DNA of 64,000 nucleotides. Source: Bradyrhizobiaceae bacterium Ga0074131 (GTDB taxonomy: Bacteria > Pseudomonadota > Alphaproteobacteria > Rhizobiales > Xanthobacteraceae). The stretch is from NCBI GenBank assembly GCA_001464035.1, contig LNEC01000013.1, positions 1 through 64,000 on the forward strand, in the 5' to 3' direction. The translations under genes and the position numbers were made by a program. The notes under the pieces were generated by a model, which saw only the letters and a list, made by a program, of their open reading frames with translations, did not search any database and was not told the origin of the DNA. Shown piece by piece: positions 9,798-19,349 of this stretch (the stretch's first letter is position 1; the number at the start of each line of letters is the position of its first letter).

Positions 9798-10499
9798 TCA
9801 GGCGGGAATGCGCTCTTCGACCTCGTGCGGTTCGCGCAGAACGTAGCCGCGGCCCCAAACGGTCTCGATGAAATTGCGGCCCTCGGAGGCGTTGGCGAGC
9901 TTCTTGCGCAGCTTGCAGATGAAGACGTCGATAATCTTCAGTTCCGGCTCGTCCATGCCGCCATAGAGATGGTTGAGGAACATTTCCTTGGTCAGGGTCG
10001 TGCCCTTGCGGAGCGAGAGCAGCTCCAGCATCTGGTATTCCTTGCCGGTCAGATGCACGCGCTGGCCGCCGACTTCCACCGTCTTGGTGTCGAGATTGAC
10101 CACGAGATCGCCGGTCTGGATCACCGACTGGGCGTGTCCCTTGGAACGGCGCACGATCGCGTGGATGCGGGCTACCAGTTCGTCCTTGTGGAACGGTTTG
10201 GTCATGTAGTCGTCGGCGCCGACGCCGAGGCCCTTGACCTTGTCCTCGATGCCGGCGAGGCCGGAGAGGATCAGAATGGGAGTTTTGATCTTCGAGACCC
10301 GGAGCTGCTTGAGCACGTCGTAACCGGACATGTCGGGCAGGTTGAGGTCGAGAAGGATAATGTCGTAGTCGTAGAGCTTGCCGAGATCGACGCCTTCCTC
10401 CCCGAGATCCGTCGTATAGACGTTGAAGCTCTCGGATTTGAGCATCAGCTCGATCGACTGCGCAACGGCGCTATCATCTTCTATCAGCAAAACGCGCAT
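9798..10499 (-). CDS. ctrA: Cell-cycle response regulator CtrA
   Basis: CtrA is the OmpR-type master regulator of the alphaproteobacterial cell cycle, motility and polar development. The 233-residue protein has a receiver domain (acidic pair after MRVLLIE, phospho-acceptor Asp in [11 protein letters not shown], Lys in YMTKPF) and a winged-helix DNA-binding domain with the very conserved [13 protein letters not shown] and [12 protein letters not shown]. The C-terminus ends in Ile-Pro-Ala rather than the Ala-Ala described for proteolysis in Caulobacter; whether that matters is unknown. It is monocistronic with its own terminator and divergent from fliI. Confidence 0.97.
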   Translation of the reverse strand: MRVLLIEDDSAVAQSIELMLKSESFNVYTTDLGEEGVDLGKLYDYDIILLDLNLPDMSGYDVLKQLRVSKIKTPILILSGLAGIEDKVKGLGVGADDYMTKPFHKDELVARIHAIVRRSKGHAQSVIQTGDLVVNLDTKTVEVGGQRVHLTGKEYQMLELLSLRKGTTLTKEMFLNHLYGGMDEPELKIIDVFICKLRKKLANASEGRNFIETVWGRGYVLREPHEVEERIPA

Positions 10500-10574
10500 G
10501 CCAGTCCCCTATAGTCGCCGCTCCGGGCGTCAGGTCGGCCGCATTTGCGGCACTCAAAACGCCTTTGCACAACT

Positions 10575-10814
10575 GATTCGGATCCTGACGACATATGGTT
10601 AACAAAATCTGATTCCGATCCGCAAGCTCTATCCGTGCAATTTTTATCGAATCGCGCTAAGATATTGCGTCAAAGTAGATTTCTGTAACCGCTCCCGTTC
10701 AGGTTCCACATTAAGAGGCGGGCTTAACCGACTCCTGCGATTTGCCCGTCTTCTGATGGGCAAGCGCTTTCAGTCACCAAAGACAGTGACGTAATGATTA
10801 ACGATGCGGGTAAA
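10575..10814. promoter_or_regulatory. ctrA-fliI divergent regulatory region with GANTC sites and CtrA-like boxes
   Basis: The 365-base gap between ctrA and fliI holds four GANTC methylation sites (10575, 10611, 10649, 10730). It also has an exact ATGGTTAA (10595-10602, reverse of the TTAACCAT half-site), a TTAA-N9-TTAAC pair (10711-10728) and a TTAA at 10798 followed seven bases later by GGTAAAC. CtrA and CcrM motifs are established from Caulobacter and Brucella. That both ctrA autoregulation and flagellar expression are read from here is inference. Confidence 0.6.
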
Positions 10815-10864
10815 CACGAAGTTAAGGGCCGGGCCCGAAACCGCGGAAACTTAAGGGTTTCGCA

Positions 10865-12190
10865 ATGAAGGCGCTCGCCGAACAGATCGGCGATATCGAC
10901 GGCGTCAACGTATATGGCCGCGTGGTCGGCGTCCGCGGCCTGATGGTCGAGATCGCCGGTCCGATCCACGCGATGTCGGTCGGCGCCCGCATCGTGATCG
11001 AAACCGGCGGCAATCGCTTCATCCCCTCCGAGGTCATCGGCTTCAGCGGCAACAATGCCGTGGTGATGCCGTTCGCCGGCCTCGAAGGCGTGCGGCGCGG
11101 TTGCCGCGCGGTGATCGCCAATGCCGCCAGCCAGGTGCGGCCGTCGCCGGCCTGGCTCGGCCGGGTTATCAACGCGATGGGCGAGCCGATCGACGGCAAG
11201 GGGCCGCTGCCGCAGGGGCCCTCGCCGATGCCCTATCGCAACTCGCCGCCGCCGGCCCATTCGCGCAAGCGCGTTGGCGCGCCGCTCGATCTCGGCGTGC
11301 GCTCGCTCAATACCTTCCTGACCTGCTGCCGCGGCCAGCGGATGGGCATCTTCGCCGGCTCCGGAGTCGGCAAATCGGTGCTGTTGTCGATGCTGGCGCG
11401 CAACGTCGATGCCGACATCACCGTGATCGGGCTGGTCGGCGAGCGCGGCCGCGAGGTGCAGGAGTTCCTGCAGGACGACCTCGGCGACGCCGGCCTGGCG
11501 CGCTCGGTGGTGGTGGTGGCGACATCGGACGAGCCCGCCTTGATGCGGCGGCAGGCGGCGTATCTGACGCTGGCGATCTGCGAATACTTTCGTGACGAAG
11601 ACAAGGATGTGCTGTGCCTGATGGATTCCGTCACCCGGTTCGCCATGGCGCAGCGCGAAATCGGCCTGTCGGCCGGCGAACCGCCGACCGCCAAGGGCTA
11701 CACGCCGACCGTGTTCACCGAACTGCCGAAGCTGCTCGAGCGCGCCGGCCCGGGGACCGGCGTCGGCACCATCACGGGTATCTTCACGGTGCTGGTGGAC
11801 GGCGACGACCACAACGAGCCGATTGCTGACGCGGTCCGCGGCATCCTGGACGGTCATATCGTGATGCAGCGTTCGATTGCCGAACGCGGCCGTTTTCCGG
11901 CGATCAACATCCTAAAATCGGTATCCCGAACGATGCCCAAAGCGGCCGATCCGGCCTTCCTGCCGGTGATCACCCGGGCGCGCCAGGTCATGGCCACCTA
12001 TGCCGACATGGAGGAACTGATCCGGCTCGGGGCCTATCGCCAGGGCTCCAGCGCCGAGGTCGATGAGGCCATCCGGCTGCATTCCCCGCTGGAGAGCTTT
12101 CTGCGCCAGGCCAAGGACGAAGTTACCGGCCTGGAGGCCGGTTACCAGCAACTTGGTCAAATCCTGCAGGATTTGGAAACGGAACGCTAA
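10865..12190 (+). CDS. fliI: Flagellar type III export ATPase FliI
   Basis: FliI is the hexameric F1-beta-like ATPase that drives flagellar substrate export. 441 residues is the expected length. Visible are Walker A GSGVGKS (near residue 165), an acidic [13 protein letters not shown] segment, the Walker B-like [13 protein letters not shown], and [25 protein letters not shown] 10865 follows AAGGG. It is followed 114 bases later by fliJ, its usual partner. Confidence 0.97.
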   Translation: MKALAEQIGDIDGVNVYGRVVGVRGLMVEIAGPIHAMSVGARIVIETGGNRFIPSEVIGFSGNNAVVMPFAGLEGVRRGCRAVIANAASQVRPSPAWLGRVINAMGEPIDGKGPLPQGPSPMPYRNSPPPAHSRKRVGAPLDLGVRSLNTFLTCCRGQRMGIFAGSGVGKSVLLSMLARNVDADITVIGLVGERGREVQEFLQDDLGDAGLARSVVVVATSDEPALMRRQAAYLTLAICEYFRDEDKDVLCLMDSVTRFAMAQREIGLSAGEPPTAKGYTPTVFTELPKLLERAGPGTGVGTITGIFTVLVDGDDHNEPIADAVRGILDGHIVMQRSIAERGRFPAINILKSVSRTMPKAADPAFLPVITRARQVMATYADMEELIRLGAYRQGSSAEVDEAIRLHSPLESFLRQAKDEVTGLEAGYQQLGQILQDLETER

Positions 12191-12304
12191 CTTTGTCAGG
12201 CCATCATCCGGCCCACGTAAAGCTGCCGGCGGGGCCCTTATGAGTTCATTCGGGGGCCGGTACCGTCCCGCGTTCAGATTGGGACTTCTGGGGAGTACGA
12301 GTCG

Positions 12305-12724
12305 ATGAAGTCACGTGAAACGCTGATCCGCCTGAAGAAGTTTCAGGTCGACGAGAAGCGCCGAAGGGTCGCCCAGATCGAGGGCATGATCGCCGACTTC
12401 CAGCGCATGTCGGTCGACCTCGAACGCGAAATCCATTCCGAGCAGGAGCGCGCCGGCATCAACGATCCCACGCACTTCGCCTATCCGACCTATGCCAAGG
12501 CCGCGATCCAGCGGCGGGAAAATCTGACCCGCTCCGCCGACGAATTGCGGATCCAGCTCGAAGACGCCAGGGGCCTGCTAGGAGAAGCCTTCGATGAGCT
12601 CAAGAAAGTCGAACTGCTCGACGAGCGCGACCAGGCGCGCGAGCGGGCTGAAGAGAGCGCCCGGGAACAAGCCGATCTCGACAGTATCGGCCTGATGCGC
12701 GCCCGGATCGGGGCCATTGCCTGA
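12305..12724 (+). CDS. fliJ: Flagellar export chaperone/stalk protein FliJ
   Basis: 139 residues, almost entirely charged coiled coil (from RETLIRLKKFQVDEKRR to EQADLDSIGLMRARIG), as expected for FliJ, the FliI-associated central stalk that promotes the ATPase ring and chaperone cycling. Position directly downstream of fliI and ahead of a strong terminator at 12762-12792 supports the assignment. Sequence-only recognition of FliJ is weak; synteny carries most of the weight. Confidence 0.9.
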   Translation: MKSRETLIRLKKFQVDEKRRRVAQIEGMIADFQRMSVDLEREIHSEQERAGINDPTHFAYPTYAKAAIQRRENLTRSADELRIQLEDARGLLGEAFDELKKVELLDERDQARERAEESAREQADLDSIGLMRARIGAIA

Positions 12725-12761
12725 CCGTTTACCGACGGCGTTTGCCAACGCACCAGCAGAG

Positions 12762-12792
12762 CCCGGGCCGCGAGGTCCGGGTTCGTTTTTTT
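12762..12792 (+). terminator. Intrinsic terminator of fliI-fliJ
   Basis: An 8-bp stem (12762-12769 with 12774-12781, one G-T pair) and a GCGA tetraloop, followed by TTCG and a run of seven T. It starts 38 bases after the fliJ stop. Confidence 0.9.
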
Positions 12793-12919
12793 GAGTATCC
12801 ACAGAGGCCCGGTCAGGCGACTTGGTGGCTACCTCTGGTGCAAGGTATGATACGACATGCCGGGACCGCTGCTCCGGTGGCTGCGGAGCCATGGAGCTTC
12901 GCGATTTTGGGGACGCTGA

Positions 12920-13465
12920 ATGCTGACGCCGGCTGAGCTGGTTTGGCTGATTGCCGCGGTTGCGAGGGGCGATGAGGCAGCTTTTGAGCGCCTTTACGCC
13001 GCCACGCGCGCGAAACTCTTTGGCGTGGTGCTCCGTATCTTGCGGCGACAGGATCTCGCCGAGGAGGTCATTCAGGAGGCCTACGTCAAGATCTGGAACA
13101 GCGCCGGGCAGTTCAATCCCGGCCTGTCCTCGCCGATCACGTGGATGGCGTCGATCGCCCGCAACCGAGCTATCGATGTCGTGCGCAAGCGAACCGAAGT
13201 GTCGATCGAAGAGGAGCCGTCGGCCATGGACGTGGCGGCCGACAGCCCTGATCCGCTGGCGCGCCGGGAGATGACGGAAGAGCTGAAGCGGCTTCTGGAG
13301 TGCGTCGGCCGCCTCGAGCCGGACCGGCAAAAGCTGGTGCTGCTGGCCTATTACAACGGCTGGAGCCGCGAGCAGCTGGCAACGAAATTCGAGACACCGG
13401 TCAATACGGTGAAGACATGGCTGCGCCGCAGCATGATGGATATCCGGGAGTGTCTTGGAGTTTAG
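12920..13465 (+). CDS. ECF-type RNA polymerase sigma factor (SigK-like)
   Basis: 181 residues with the two sigma-70 regions and nothing else: region 2 around AFERLYAATRAKLFGVVLRIL, DLAEEVIQEAYVKIWN and ITWMASIARNRAIDVVRK; region 4 around LEPDRQKLVLLAYYNGWSREQLA and NTVKTWLRRSM. The gene is followed 17 bases later by a RskA-like anti-sigma factor, the standard arrangement for ECF group regulation by a membrane-bound inhibitor. It interrupts the flagellar region, but nothing indicates that it controls flagella. Confidence 0.93.
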   Translation: MLTPAELVWLIAAVARGDEAAFERLYAATRAKLFGVVLRILRRQDLAEEVIQEAYVKIWNSAGQFNPGLSSPITWMASIARNRAIDVVRKRTEVSIEEEPSAMDVAADSPDPLARREMTEELKRLLECVGRLEPDRQKLVLLAYYNGWSREQLATKFETPVNTVKTWLRRSMMDIRECLGV

Positions 13466-13482
13466 GAGATCTTGGACGCTAG

Positions 13483-14358
13483 ATGATGGCCTACAGTGAA
13501 GACCATATCGCGCTCGCCGCGGAATACGCCCTCGGCACCCTCGATGCCGACGAGCGCGCGCAGGTCGAGACCATGATGTCCGTGGACAAGGATTTCACGG
13601 CAATGGTCGAGGCGTGGCAGCAGAAGCTCGGCGTCCTGAACCAGATGGTCGGATCGGTCGAGCCGAGGCCCGAGGTCTGGGACAGGATCAAAGCCGCGAT
13701 CGGGCACGCCGAGCCGCAGTCGCCGCTGGTGCTTCCCGCTGCGCCGCCGCAGCCAGCGCCCGAAGCCGGCGAGCTGGGCGCACCCGTCGACACCACCAAC
13801 GTCGTCCGTCTGTCCGCGCAGGCCCGGCGCTGGCGCAATGTGGCGACGTTCACGACGGCGATCGCCGCGGCGCTGGTGGCGATGATCGCCACCCAGCTGT
13901 ATGCGCCGGATCGGCTTCCCGACGGCCTTCGTCCGAAAGTGCGGACACAGGTGGTCGAGGTAAAGACGACGGTTGCCTCGCCACCGTCGGGGCAATATGT
14001 CGCCCTGCTGCAGAAGGACAGCAGTTCGCCCGCCTTCATTCTCACGGTCGATGGTGCCACCAAGAATTTCACGGTGCGCCGGGTCGGTGCCACCCCCGAG
14101 CCCGGCAAGAGCTTCGAGCTGTGGCTGGTCTCCGACAAGCTGCAGCGGCCGCGCTCGCTGGGCGTCATCGGCGGCGACGATTTCACCACGCGCCCGGCGC
14201 TGGCTTCCTATGACCGCGACACCGTTAACCAGGCGACCTATGCCGTGACGCTCGAGCCGGAAGGCGGCTCGCCGACCGGCGTTGCCACCGGTCCGATCGT
14301 GTTCACCGGCAAGCTGATCGAGGCCGTGCCGCCGGCGGCGCCGGCGCCTGCGCGGTAG
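13483..14358 (+). CDS. Membrane anti-sigma factor (RskA family)
   Basis: 291 residues. A cytoplasmic N-terminal anti-sigma domain (HIALAAEYALGTLDADERAQ, typical of RskA) is followed by a Pro/Ala-rich linker, one membrane segment near 108-128 (VATFTTAIAAALVAMIATQL), and a periplasmic RskA domain with FELWLVSDKLQRPRSLGVI. It should hold the upstream ECF sigma factor at the membrane until regulated proteolysis. An ATG at 13486 directly after 13483 is an equally possible start. Confidence 0.93.
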   Translation: MMAYSEDHIALAAEYALGTLDADERAQVETMMSVDKDFTAMVEAWQQKLGVLNQMVGSVEPRPEVWDRIKAAIGHAEPQSPLVLPAAPPQPAPEAGELGAPVDTTNVVRLSAQARRWRNVATFTTAIAAALVAMIATQLYAPDRLPDGLRPKVRTQVVEVKTTVASPPSGQYVALLQKDSSSPAFILTVDGATKNFTVRRVGATPEPGKSFELWLVSDKLQRPRSLGVIGGDDFTTRPALASYDRDTVNQATYAVTLEPEGGSPTGVATGPIVFTGKLIEAVPPAAPAPAR

Positions 14359-14397
14359 GAAAATTTCCACCTCTAATGCTTCATCCGTCGAGTCCCT

Positions 14398-14417
14398 CCA
14401 CGCGCCCTTGCGCGTGG
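14398..14417. repeat. Palindrome after the anti-sigma gene
   Basis: CCACGCGC (14398-14405) pairs perfectly with GCGCGTGG (14410-14417) across a CCTT loop, in a purine-rich setting. It may end the sigma/anti-sigma transcript or be an interspersed palindromic element. Nothing else is seen in the gap 14359-14549. Confidence 0.5.
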
Positions 14418-14549
14418 CGGGGAGGGGTCGGTCGCGGGGGGAGGGGAGAAGAAAAGCGCGCTGGCTCCGGTGAACTGGAAAGCGCTCTAGACCGGCAGAG
14501 ACGAAGTCCTTCAAGCGTGCGTCGCCGGCACAATGCGGACATCGGACTG

Positions 14550-14810
14550 TCATCGGCTGTCGCGCCACGCCATCAGGTACAAATGAGACCGTCGCGCTTC
14601 GACGGCGGCCGTCCTCGACACGCCAATATCGGCGAGCAGCCGGTCATCAAGCTCGAGGAGTTGCCTGTACTGGTACCTTTGCTCCCACCACACTGCCATT
14701 CTGGCCAGGCATGCAAGTGGACTTTTCCAGGACCATCCGAGGTCCGGAAAAGAGAGAGGAGTCGCGTCGAGAGTGTTGGTTGAACTGCAGGTCGTGCTGC
14801 CGCAAGACAT
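14550..14810 (-). CDS. DUF1127 domain small protein
   Basis: 86 residues. The C-terminal half carries the DUF1127 (YjiS-like) signature: an aromatic, basic lead-in WWEQRYQYRQL followed by LELDDRLLADIGVSRTAAVEA. Some small DUF1127 proteins bind RNA and influence phosphate or carbon metabolism in alphaproteobacteria; no such role is shown here. A near-perfect ribosome site, GGAGGTG, lies five bases before ATG 14810, which argues strongly that this small gene is real. The N-terminal 35 residues are not part of the domain. Confidence 0.75.
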   Translation of the reverse strand: MSCGSTTCSSTNTLDATPLSFPDLGWSWKSPLACLARMAVWWEQRYQYRQLLELDDRLLADIGVSRTAAVEARRSHLYLMAWRDSR

Positions 14811-14981
14811 GGTTTCACCTCCGTAATGGAGCGAAACAACGCTTGGCTGCGGGAGCTCATCGGGCGGTCGTCAATGACCCGAGTGATGTCTTTATCACGC
14901 CCACCTTCGATGCTCAAGCGAGCAACATCTCCCGGGAGCGCCGCGTGAGTAGCGCTCGTCCGCCACAACCACCCCAAAAAA

Positions 14982-15010
14982 GAAAACGCCCGTGGGGAGC
15001 GGGCGTTTTC
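14982..15010. terminator. Bidirectional intrinsic terminator
   Basis: An 11-bp perfect stem (14982-14992 with 15000-15010) with a seven-base loop, flanked by six A on the left, giving a T-run on the minus strand, and TTTT within the right arm. It should end the small gene at 15104-15307 and shield the DUF1127 gene downstream. Confidence 0.85.
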
Positions 15011-15103
15011 GGTAGTCGACTTGGGGGTCGTTGGGGTCGTCTAATTATCCACGAGGCGACTTTGGGGGGCTGATAAAGAGCCGCGTGAATTCCTTGAATT
15101 TCG

Positions 15104-15307
15104 TTAGCGAACCGTCGAGGTTTCCGCGCTGGTGATCGCCACCGGCTTGCCGGCCTTGAGGACCCCCGCGGTCTGGGTGTATCCTTGGTCGGACGAGCTA
15201 ACGCGTGCAGAGATGCCTAATCCCGCCACCGCGATGCCGGCTACCAGAGCCACGACCACGATCTTGAGATGGGTCGAGCGATCAGCGCTGTAAATCGAAT
15301 GGTTCAT
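15104..15307 (-). CDS. Small single-pass membrane protein, Bradyrhizobium type
   Basis: 67 residues. A short polar N-terminus (MNHSIYSADRSTHLK) precedes one hydrophobic helix (IVVVALVAGIAVAGLGI) and a polar tail. This form recurs as a multi-copy family in Bradyrhizobium; function unknown. AGGAGG at 15313-15318 is well placed for ATG 15307 and the terminator at 14982-15010 closes the gene. The 301 bases upstream (15308-15608) hold its promoter and the flhA 3' side; no further gene is seen there. Confidence 0.8.
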   Translation of the reverse strand: MNHSIYSADRSTHLKIVVVALVAGIAVAGLGISARVSSSDQGYTQTAGVLKAGKPVAITSAETSTVR

Positions 15308-15608
15308 GGAAGCCTCCTGCCACCTTCCTGTCCTGCGAATTGGTGCGGTGCATCCGCCGACAGGTTCAACATCTCATGGCAGAAAACGTAAGCACTCGGC
15401 TTTTGGTTCCTAAGGGGTGATCACAAGGCAGTGAAGTGAGTTGAAATCCCGCGACTGGAATCCTGGCCGAAGTAAGTCAAACGTCAATAGCATAGCAATT
15501 ACAACAGTATATTTGCATGGTCGCGATCGGGGCAGAACCCGCGTCTCTGCCGCATCTGCCGACAAATCGTTTGCCTGTGGCGGAAAAGTCCCGCAGCCCG
15601 GCGCCAGC

Positions 15609-17741
15609 CTAGACGCTTCCGACCGTCTTGAGCCTCGCTCGGGGGTGGATTTCCGCCTGCGACAACACGGTGGTTTGCGAGCGGAAGCGTTCCACCAGCG
15701 AGCGCACGAATGGCCGGATCGCCGCCGAGGTCACCAGCACCGGCGCCTCGCCTTCGCGGGCGGCCTGCTCGAAGCGGTCGCGCACCACGGTCATGAACTC
15801 CGACAGTTTTGACGGCTGCATTGCCAGGCTGCGTTCCTCGCCGGCGCCGACCAGCGACTCGGCGAACGCCTGCTCCCATTTGGCCGACAGCGCGATCAGC
15901 GACAGGTAGCCGTTGTGGGAGGTGTTCTGCGCGCAGATCTGCCGCGCCAGCCGGGCTCGGACATGTTCGACCATGGTCGCCGGGTTGCGGGAGAACGCCA
16001 GTGCGTCGGCGATGCCCTCGAGAATGGTCGAGAGATCGCGGATCGAGATGCGTTCGGCCAGCAGCAGTTGAAGAACGCGCTGTATGCCCGAAACGGTGAC
16101 CAGGGCCGGCACGATGTCCTTGACCAGTTCGCCCTGCTCCTTCGGCAGGTCCTTCAGGAGTTTCTGCACCTCGCCATAGGACAGCAGGTCCGACATGTTG
16201 GTCTTGAGCAACTCGGTGAGATGGGTGGACAGCACGGTTGCGGCGTCCACCACCGTGTAGCCCTTCAGCGACGCTTCCTCCTTCAGGCTGGCGTCGACCC
16301 AGGTCGCCGGCAGCCCGAAGGTCGGCTCGATGGTGTGGATGCCGGGGACCCCGACCTGGTTTCCGGCGGGGTCCATGACCATGAACTGGTTCGGCCAGAT
16401 CTTGCCGGTGCCGGCGTCCACTTCCTTGATCTTGATGACGTAGGTGTTGGCTTCCAGCTGCACGTTGTCGAGAATGCGAACCGCCGGCATCACGAAGCCC
16501 ATTTCGACCGCAAGTGAGCGGCGCAATGCCTTGATCTGTTCGGTCAGGCGGTCGGTGCCGTCAGGGCCGTTCACCAGCGGTAGCAGCGCATAGCCGAGTT
16601 CGATCTTGAGATCGTCGATCTTCAGTGCATTGGCGATCGGTTCGTCGGCCGCGGCGGCCGCGGCTGCGGCGGCATCCGGGGCGGCCGCCGCGACGGCGTC
16701 GGCCGCCGTGGCGGCATGGTTGCGCTTGCGCGCCGACACCGCCAGATAGGCCGCACCGCCGCCCAGCGCGAGGAAGGGGAGCATCGGAACGCCCGGCAGC
16801 ATGCCCAGCACCAGCATGACGCCGGCCGACATGCCCAGGGCCTGCGGGTAGCCCGACAGCTGTTTCATCAACGCCTTGTCGGCGGCGCCGCTGACGCCCG
16901 CCTTCGAAACCAGCAGACCGGCCGCGGTGGAGACGATCAGCGCCGGCACCTGTGTGACCAGACCGTCGCCGACCGTCAGCAGCGTGTAGGTGCGTGCGGC
17001 ATCGGCGAAGCCCATGCCTTGCTGGGCGACCCCGATGATGATTCCGCCGATGACGTTGATGAAGACGACCAGAAGGCCCGCCACCGCGTCGCCGCGCACG
17101 AATTTCGAGGCGCCGTCCATGGCGCCGAAGAAGCCGCTTTCGTCCTCGAGGTCCTTGCGGCGCTTCTTGGCGGCCGCTTCGTCGATCAGCCCGGCGGAAA
17201 GATCGGCGTCGATCGCCATCTGCTTGCCCGGCATGGCGTCGAGGTGGAAGCGGGCGGCGACTTCCGCGATGCGCCCCGAACCCTTGGTGATGACGACGAA
17301 GTTCACGATCACCAGAATCGCGAACACGATGATTCCGATCACGAAATTGCCGCCCATCACGAAATTGCCGAAGGCTTCGATGACGTGGCCGGCGGCCGCC
17401 GTGCCCTCGTGTCCCTTCGACAGGATGAGGCGTGTCGAAGCCAGGTTCAGCGACAGCCGCAGCATGGTCGAGATCAGCAGGATGGTCGGGAACGAGGAGA
17501 ATTCCAGCGGCGCCTGGATGAACAGCGCCGTCATCAGGATCAGGATCGACAGGATGATCGAGATCGCCAGCAGAAGATCGAGCACCATCGCGGGCAGGGG
17601 CATGATCAGCACCACCAGGATGATGAGGATGCCGAACGCCAGCGCGAGGTCGCCGCGCTTCAAGATGTTGCCGATGTCACCCAGACTGGGAAATCCGCTG
17701 CCCGCTGCGCCCGTGCCCTGACCTGCCGTGACATCGACCAT
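15609..17741 (-). CDS. flhA: Flagellar export apparatus protein FlhA
   Basis: FlhA is the large export-gate membrane protein of the flagellar type III system. The N-terminal half has about eight membrane helices (from LALAFGILIILVVLIMPLP on) and the signatures STMLRLSLNLASTRLIL and KGSGRIAEVAARFHLDAMPGKQMAIDADL. An Ala-rich linker near 375-395 leads to the cytoplasmic domain that binds substrates and chaperones. ATG 17741 (710 residues) is chosen because GGGGGAAG precedes it; the 34 upstream codons do not resemble FlhA. It is separated from fliI-fliJ by the sigma factor pair. The 318 bases upstream (17742-18059) contain no other recognisable gene. Confidence 0.97.
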   Translation of the reverse strand: MVDVTAGQGTGAAGSGFPSLGDIGNILKRGDLALAFGILIILVVLIMPLPAMVLDLLLAISIILSILILMTALFIQAPLEFSSFPTILLISTMLRLSLNLASTRLILSKGHEGTAAAGHVIEAFGNFVMGGNFVIGIIVFAILVIVNFVVITKGSGRIAEVAARFHLDAMPGKQMAIDADLSAGLIDEAAAKKRRKDLEDESGFFGAMDGASKFVRGDAVAGLLVVFINVIGGIIIGVAQQGMGFADAARTYTLLTVGDGLVTQVPALIVSTAAGLLVSKAGVSGAADKALMKQLSGYPQALGMSAGVMLVLGMLPGVPMLPFLALGGGAAYLAVSARKRNHAATAADAVAAAAPDAAAAAAAAADEPIANALKIDDLKIELGYALLPLVNGPDGTDRLTEQIKALRRSLAVEMGFVMPAVRILDNVQLEANTYVIKIKEVDAGTGKIWPNQFMVMDPAGNQVGVPGIHTIEPTFGLPATWVDASLKEEASLKGYTVVDAATVLSTHLTELLKTNMSDLLSYGEVQKLLKDLPKEQGELVKDIVPALVTVSGIQRVLQLLLAERISIRDLSTILEGIADALAFSRNPATMVEHVRARLARQICAQNTSHNGYLSLIALSAKWEQAFAESLVGAGEERSLAMQPSKLSEFMTVVRDRFEQAAREGEAPVLVTSAAIRPFVRSLVERFRSQTTVLSQAEIHPRARLKTVGSV

Positions 17742-18059
17742 CGTAGCTGCTTCCCCCCGCGAATGCCGGTCCCGGGCGCCAAACGTCTTCGCGGCGGCCG
17801 AAGGGCCGCCGTTTCGAAAGTGAGGCACCGCACTGGCGTCCACGGGGGTTCTCCCGTTTTACGCGGCCGACGACACTCGACTCCACTCGGCAATTTTTGC
17901 CGTGTGTATGGTTAGGAAAGGGTTAACGAGGTCTTTCCGCGCGCAAAGCGAACTCCAGACGGAAATTCCACGTCGGGGAACCTCGATTCCGGGTTCGACG
18001 ATGCTCGTTGTCCCGACGCCCGGTCTGTTGCGCTGCATCTGCATGCCCAATATCGCGCC

Positions 18060-19343
18060 ATGTGGCTTGACCGGGAACACCGGGACGACGAAGTTGCGGC
18101 CGTGCATGCCCCCTCCCAGCCATCCCAGGATTCGCGGCCCTTCACCCCGGACTCGCGCCAGGCGTGGCTGCGGCTTGCGCTGGCGGTTCTGATCGGTTCC
18201 GTCGGCGCGGTCGGGATGTGGTCGGTCGTGGTGGTGATGCCGGTGGTCCAGCAGGAATTTGCGACCAGCCGCGGCGCGGTTTCGTTCGCCGCCACCATGA
18301 TCTTCCTCGGCTTCGGTGTCGGCGGCGTCATCATGGGCAGGATCACCGACCGGCTCGGCATCGTGCCGGCGATGGCCGTCAGCATCGCCTTCCTGACCGG
18401 CTCCTATGTGTTGGCTGGCCTGGCGACCGCGCTGTGGCAGTTCATCGTCATTTCGTTCCTGATGGGCCTCGGCACCTCGGCCACCTTCGCGCCGCTGATG
18501 GCGGAGGCCTCGCACTGGTTCGAGCGCTATCGCGGGCTGGCGGTGACCATCGTCGCGTCAGGCAATTATGTCGCGGGCACGTTCTGGCCGCCGCTGATCA
18601 ACTGGGGCACGCAGGCCTATGGCTGGCGCGCCACGCATATCGGCATCGGCATTGCCGTCGGCGTGTTGATGACGATCCTGCTCCTGGTGCTGCGCCGCGT
18701 CATGGGTGGCAGCGCGGCGCAGGATCACAGCAACGCGCTGCCGCCACGAATCGATCTCAAACTGTCGGCAAATACGCTGACGGCGCTGCTGTGCATCGCC
18801 AGCATCTCCTGCTGCGTGGCGATGGCGATGCCGCAGGTGCACATCGTCGCCTATTGCGGCGATCTCGGCTACGGCGTGGCGCGCGGCGCCGAGATGCTGT
18901 CGCTGATGATGGCGTGCGGCATCATCAGCCGGATCGGCTCGGGCTATCTCGCCGACAAGATCGGCGGGATCCCGACGCTGCTGATCGGATCCGTGGCCCA
19001 GGGCTTCGCCCTGCTGTTCTATCTGTTCTTCGACGGCCTCACGTCGCTCTACATCATCTCCGCGATGTTCGGCCTGTTCCAGGGCGGCATCGTGCCGAGC
19101 TACGCCATCATCGTTCGTGAATCGATGCCGGCGCGCGAGGCCGCGACCCGTGTCGGCATCGTGATCATGGCCTCGGTGTTCGGCATGTCCGGCGGCGGCT
19201 GGATTTCCGGCGTGATCTTCGACGCCACCGGCTCCTACGCCGCCGCGTTCTTCAACGGCGTCGTCTGGAACGCGGTCAACATCGTTATCGTGGTGGCGCT
19301 GCTGCTGCGGGCGCGCTCGCGCTCGCGGCTGGCGCTGGCGTAA
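18060..19343 (+). CDS. Major facilitator superfamily transporter
   Basis: 427 residues with about 12 hydrophobic helices. The MFS loop 2-3 motif appears as GRITDRLG and its degenerate repeat as GYLADKIGG in the second half. The long soluble N-terminus (about 35 residues) may be partly untranslated; internal starts near codon 15 are possible. The family fits oxalate/formate-antiporter-like or monocarboxylate carriers, but substrate cannot be read from sequence. It is convergent with the rhodanese gene six bases downstream. Confidence 0.85.
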   Translation: MWLDREHRDDEVAAVHAPSQPSQDSRPFTPDSRQAWLRLALAVLIGSVGAVGMWSVVVVMPVVQQEFATSRGAVSFAATMIFLGFGVGGVIMGRITDRLGIVPAMAVSIAFLTGSYVLAGLATALWQFIVISFLMGLGTSATFAPLMAEASHWFERYRGLAVTIVASGNYVAGTFWPPLINWGTQAYGWRATHIGIGIAVGVLMTILLLVLRRVMGGSAAQDHSNALPPRIDLKLSANTLTALLCIASISCCVAMAMPQVHIVAYCGDLGYGVARGAEMLSLMMACGIISRIGSGYLADKIGGIPTLLIGSVAQGFALLFYLFFDGLTSLYIISAMFGLFQGGIVPSYAIIVRESMPAREAATRVGIVIMASVFGMSGGGWISGVIFDATGSYAAAFFNGVVWNAVNIVIVVALLLRARSRSRLALA

Positions 19344-19349
19344 CGCCGG

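Noticed and set aside
14573..14977. 134-codon open frame overlapping the DUF1127 gene in another frame
   Set aside because: No family resemblance; the shorter DUF1127 frame has the motif and a near-perfect ribosome site.
16716..17915. Open frame opposite flhA
   Set aside because: Composition is His/Gln/Asp-rich without motifs and it is fully covered by flhA on the other strand.
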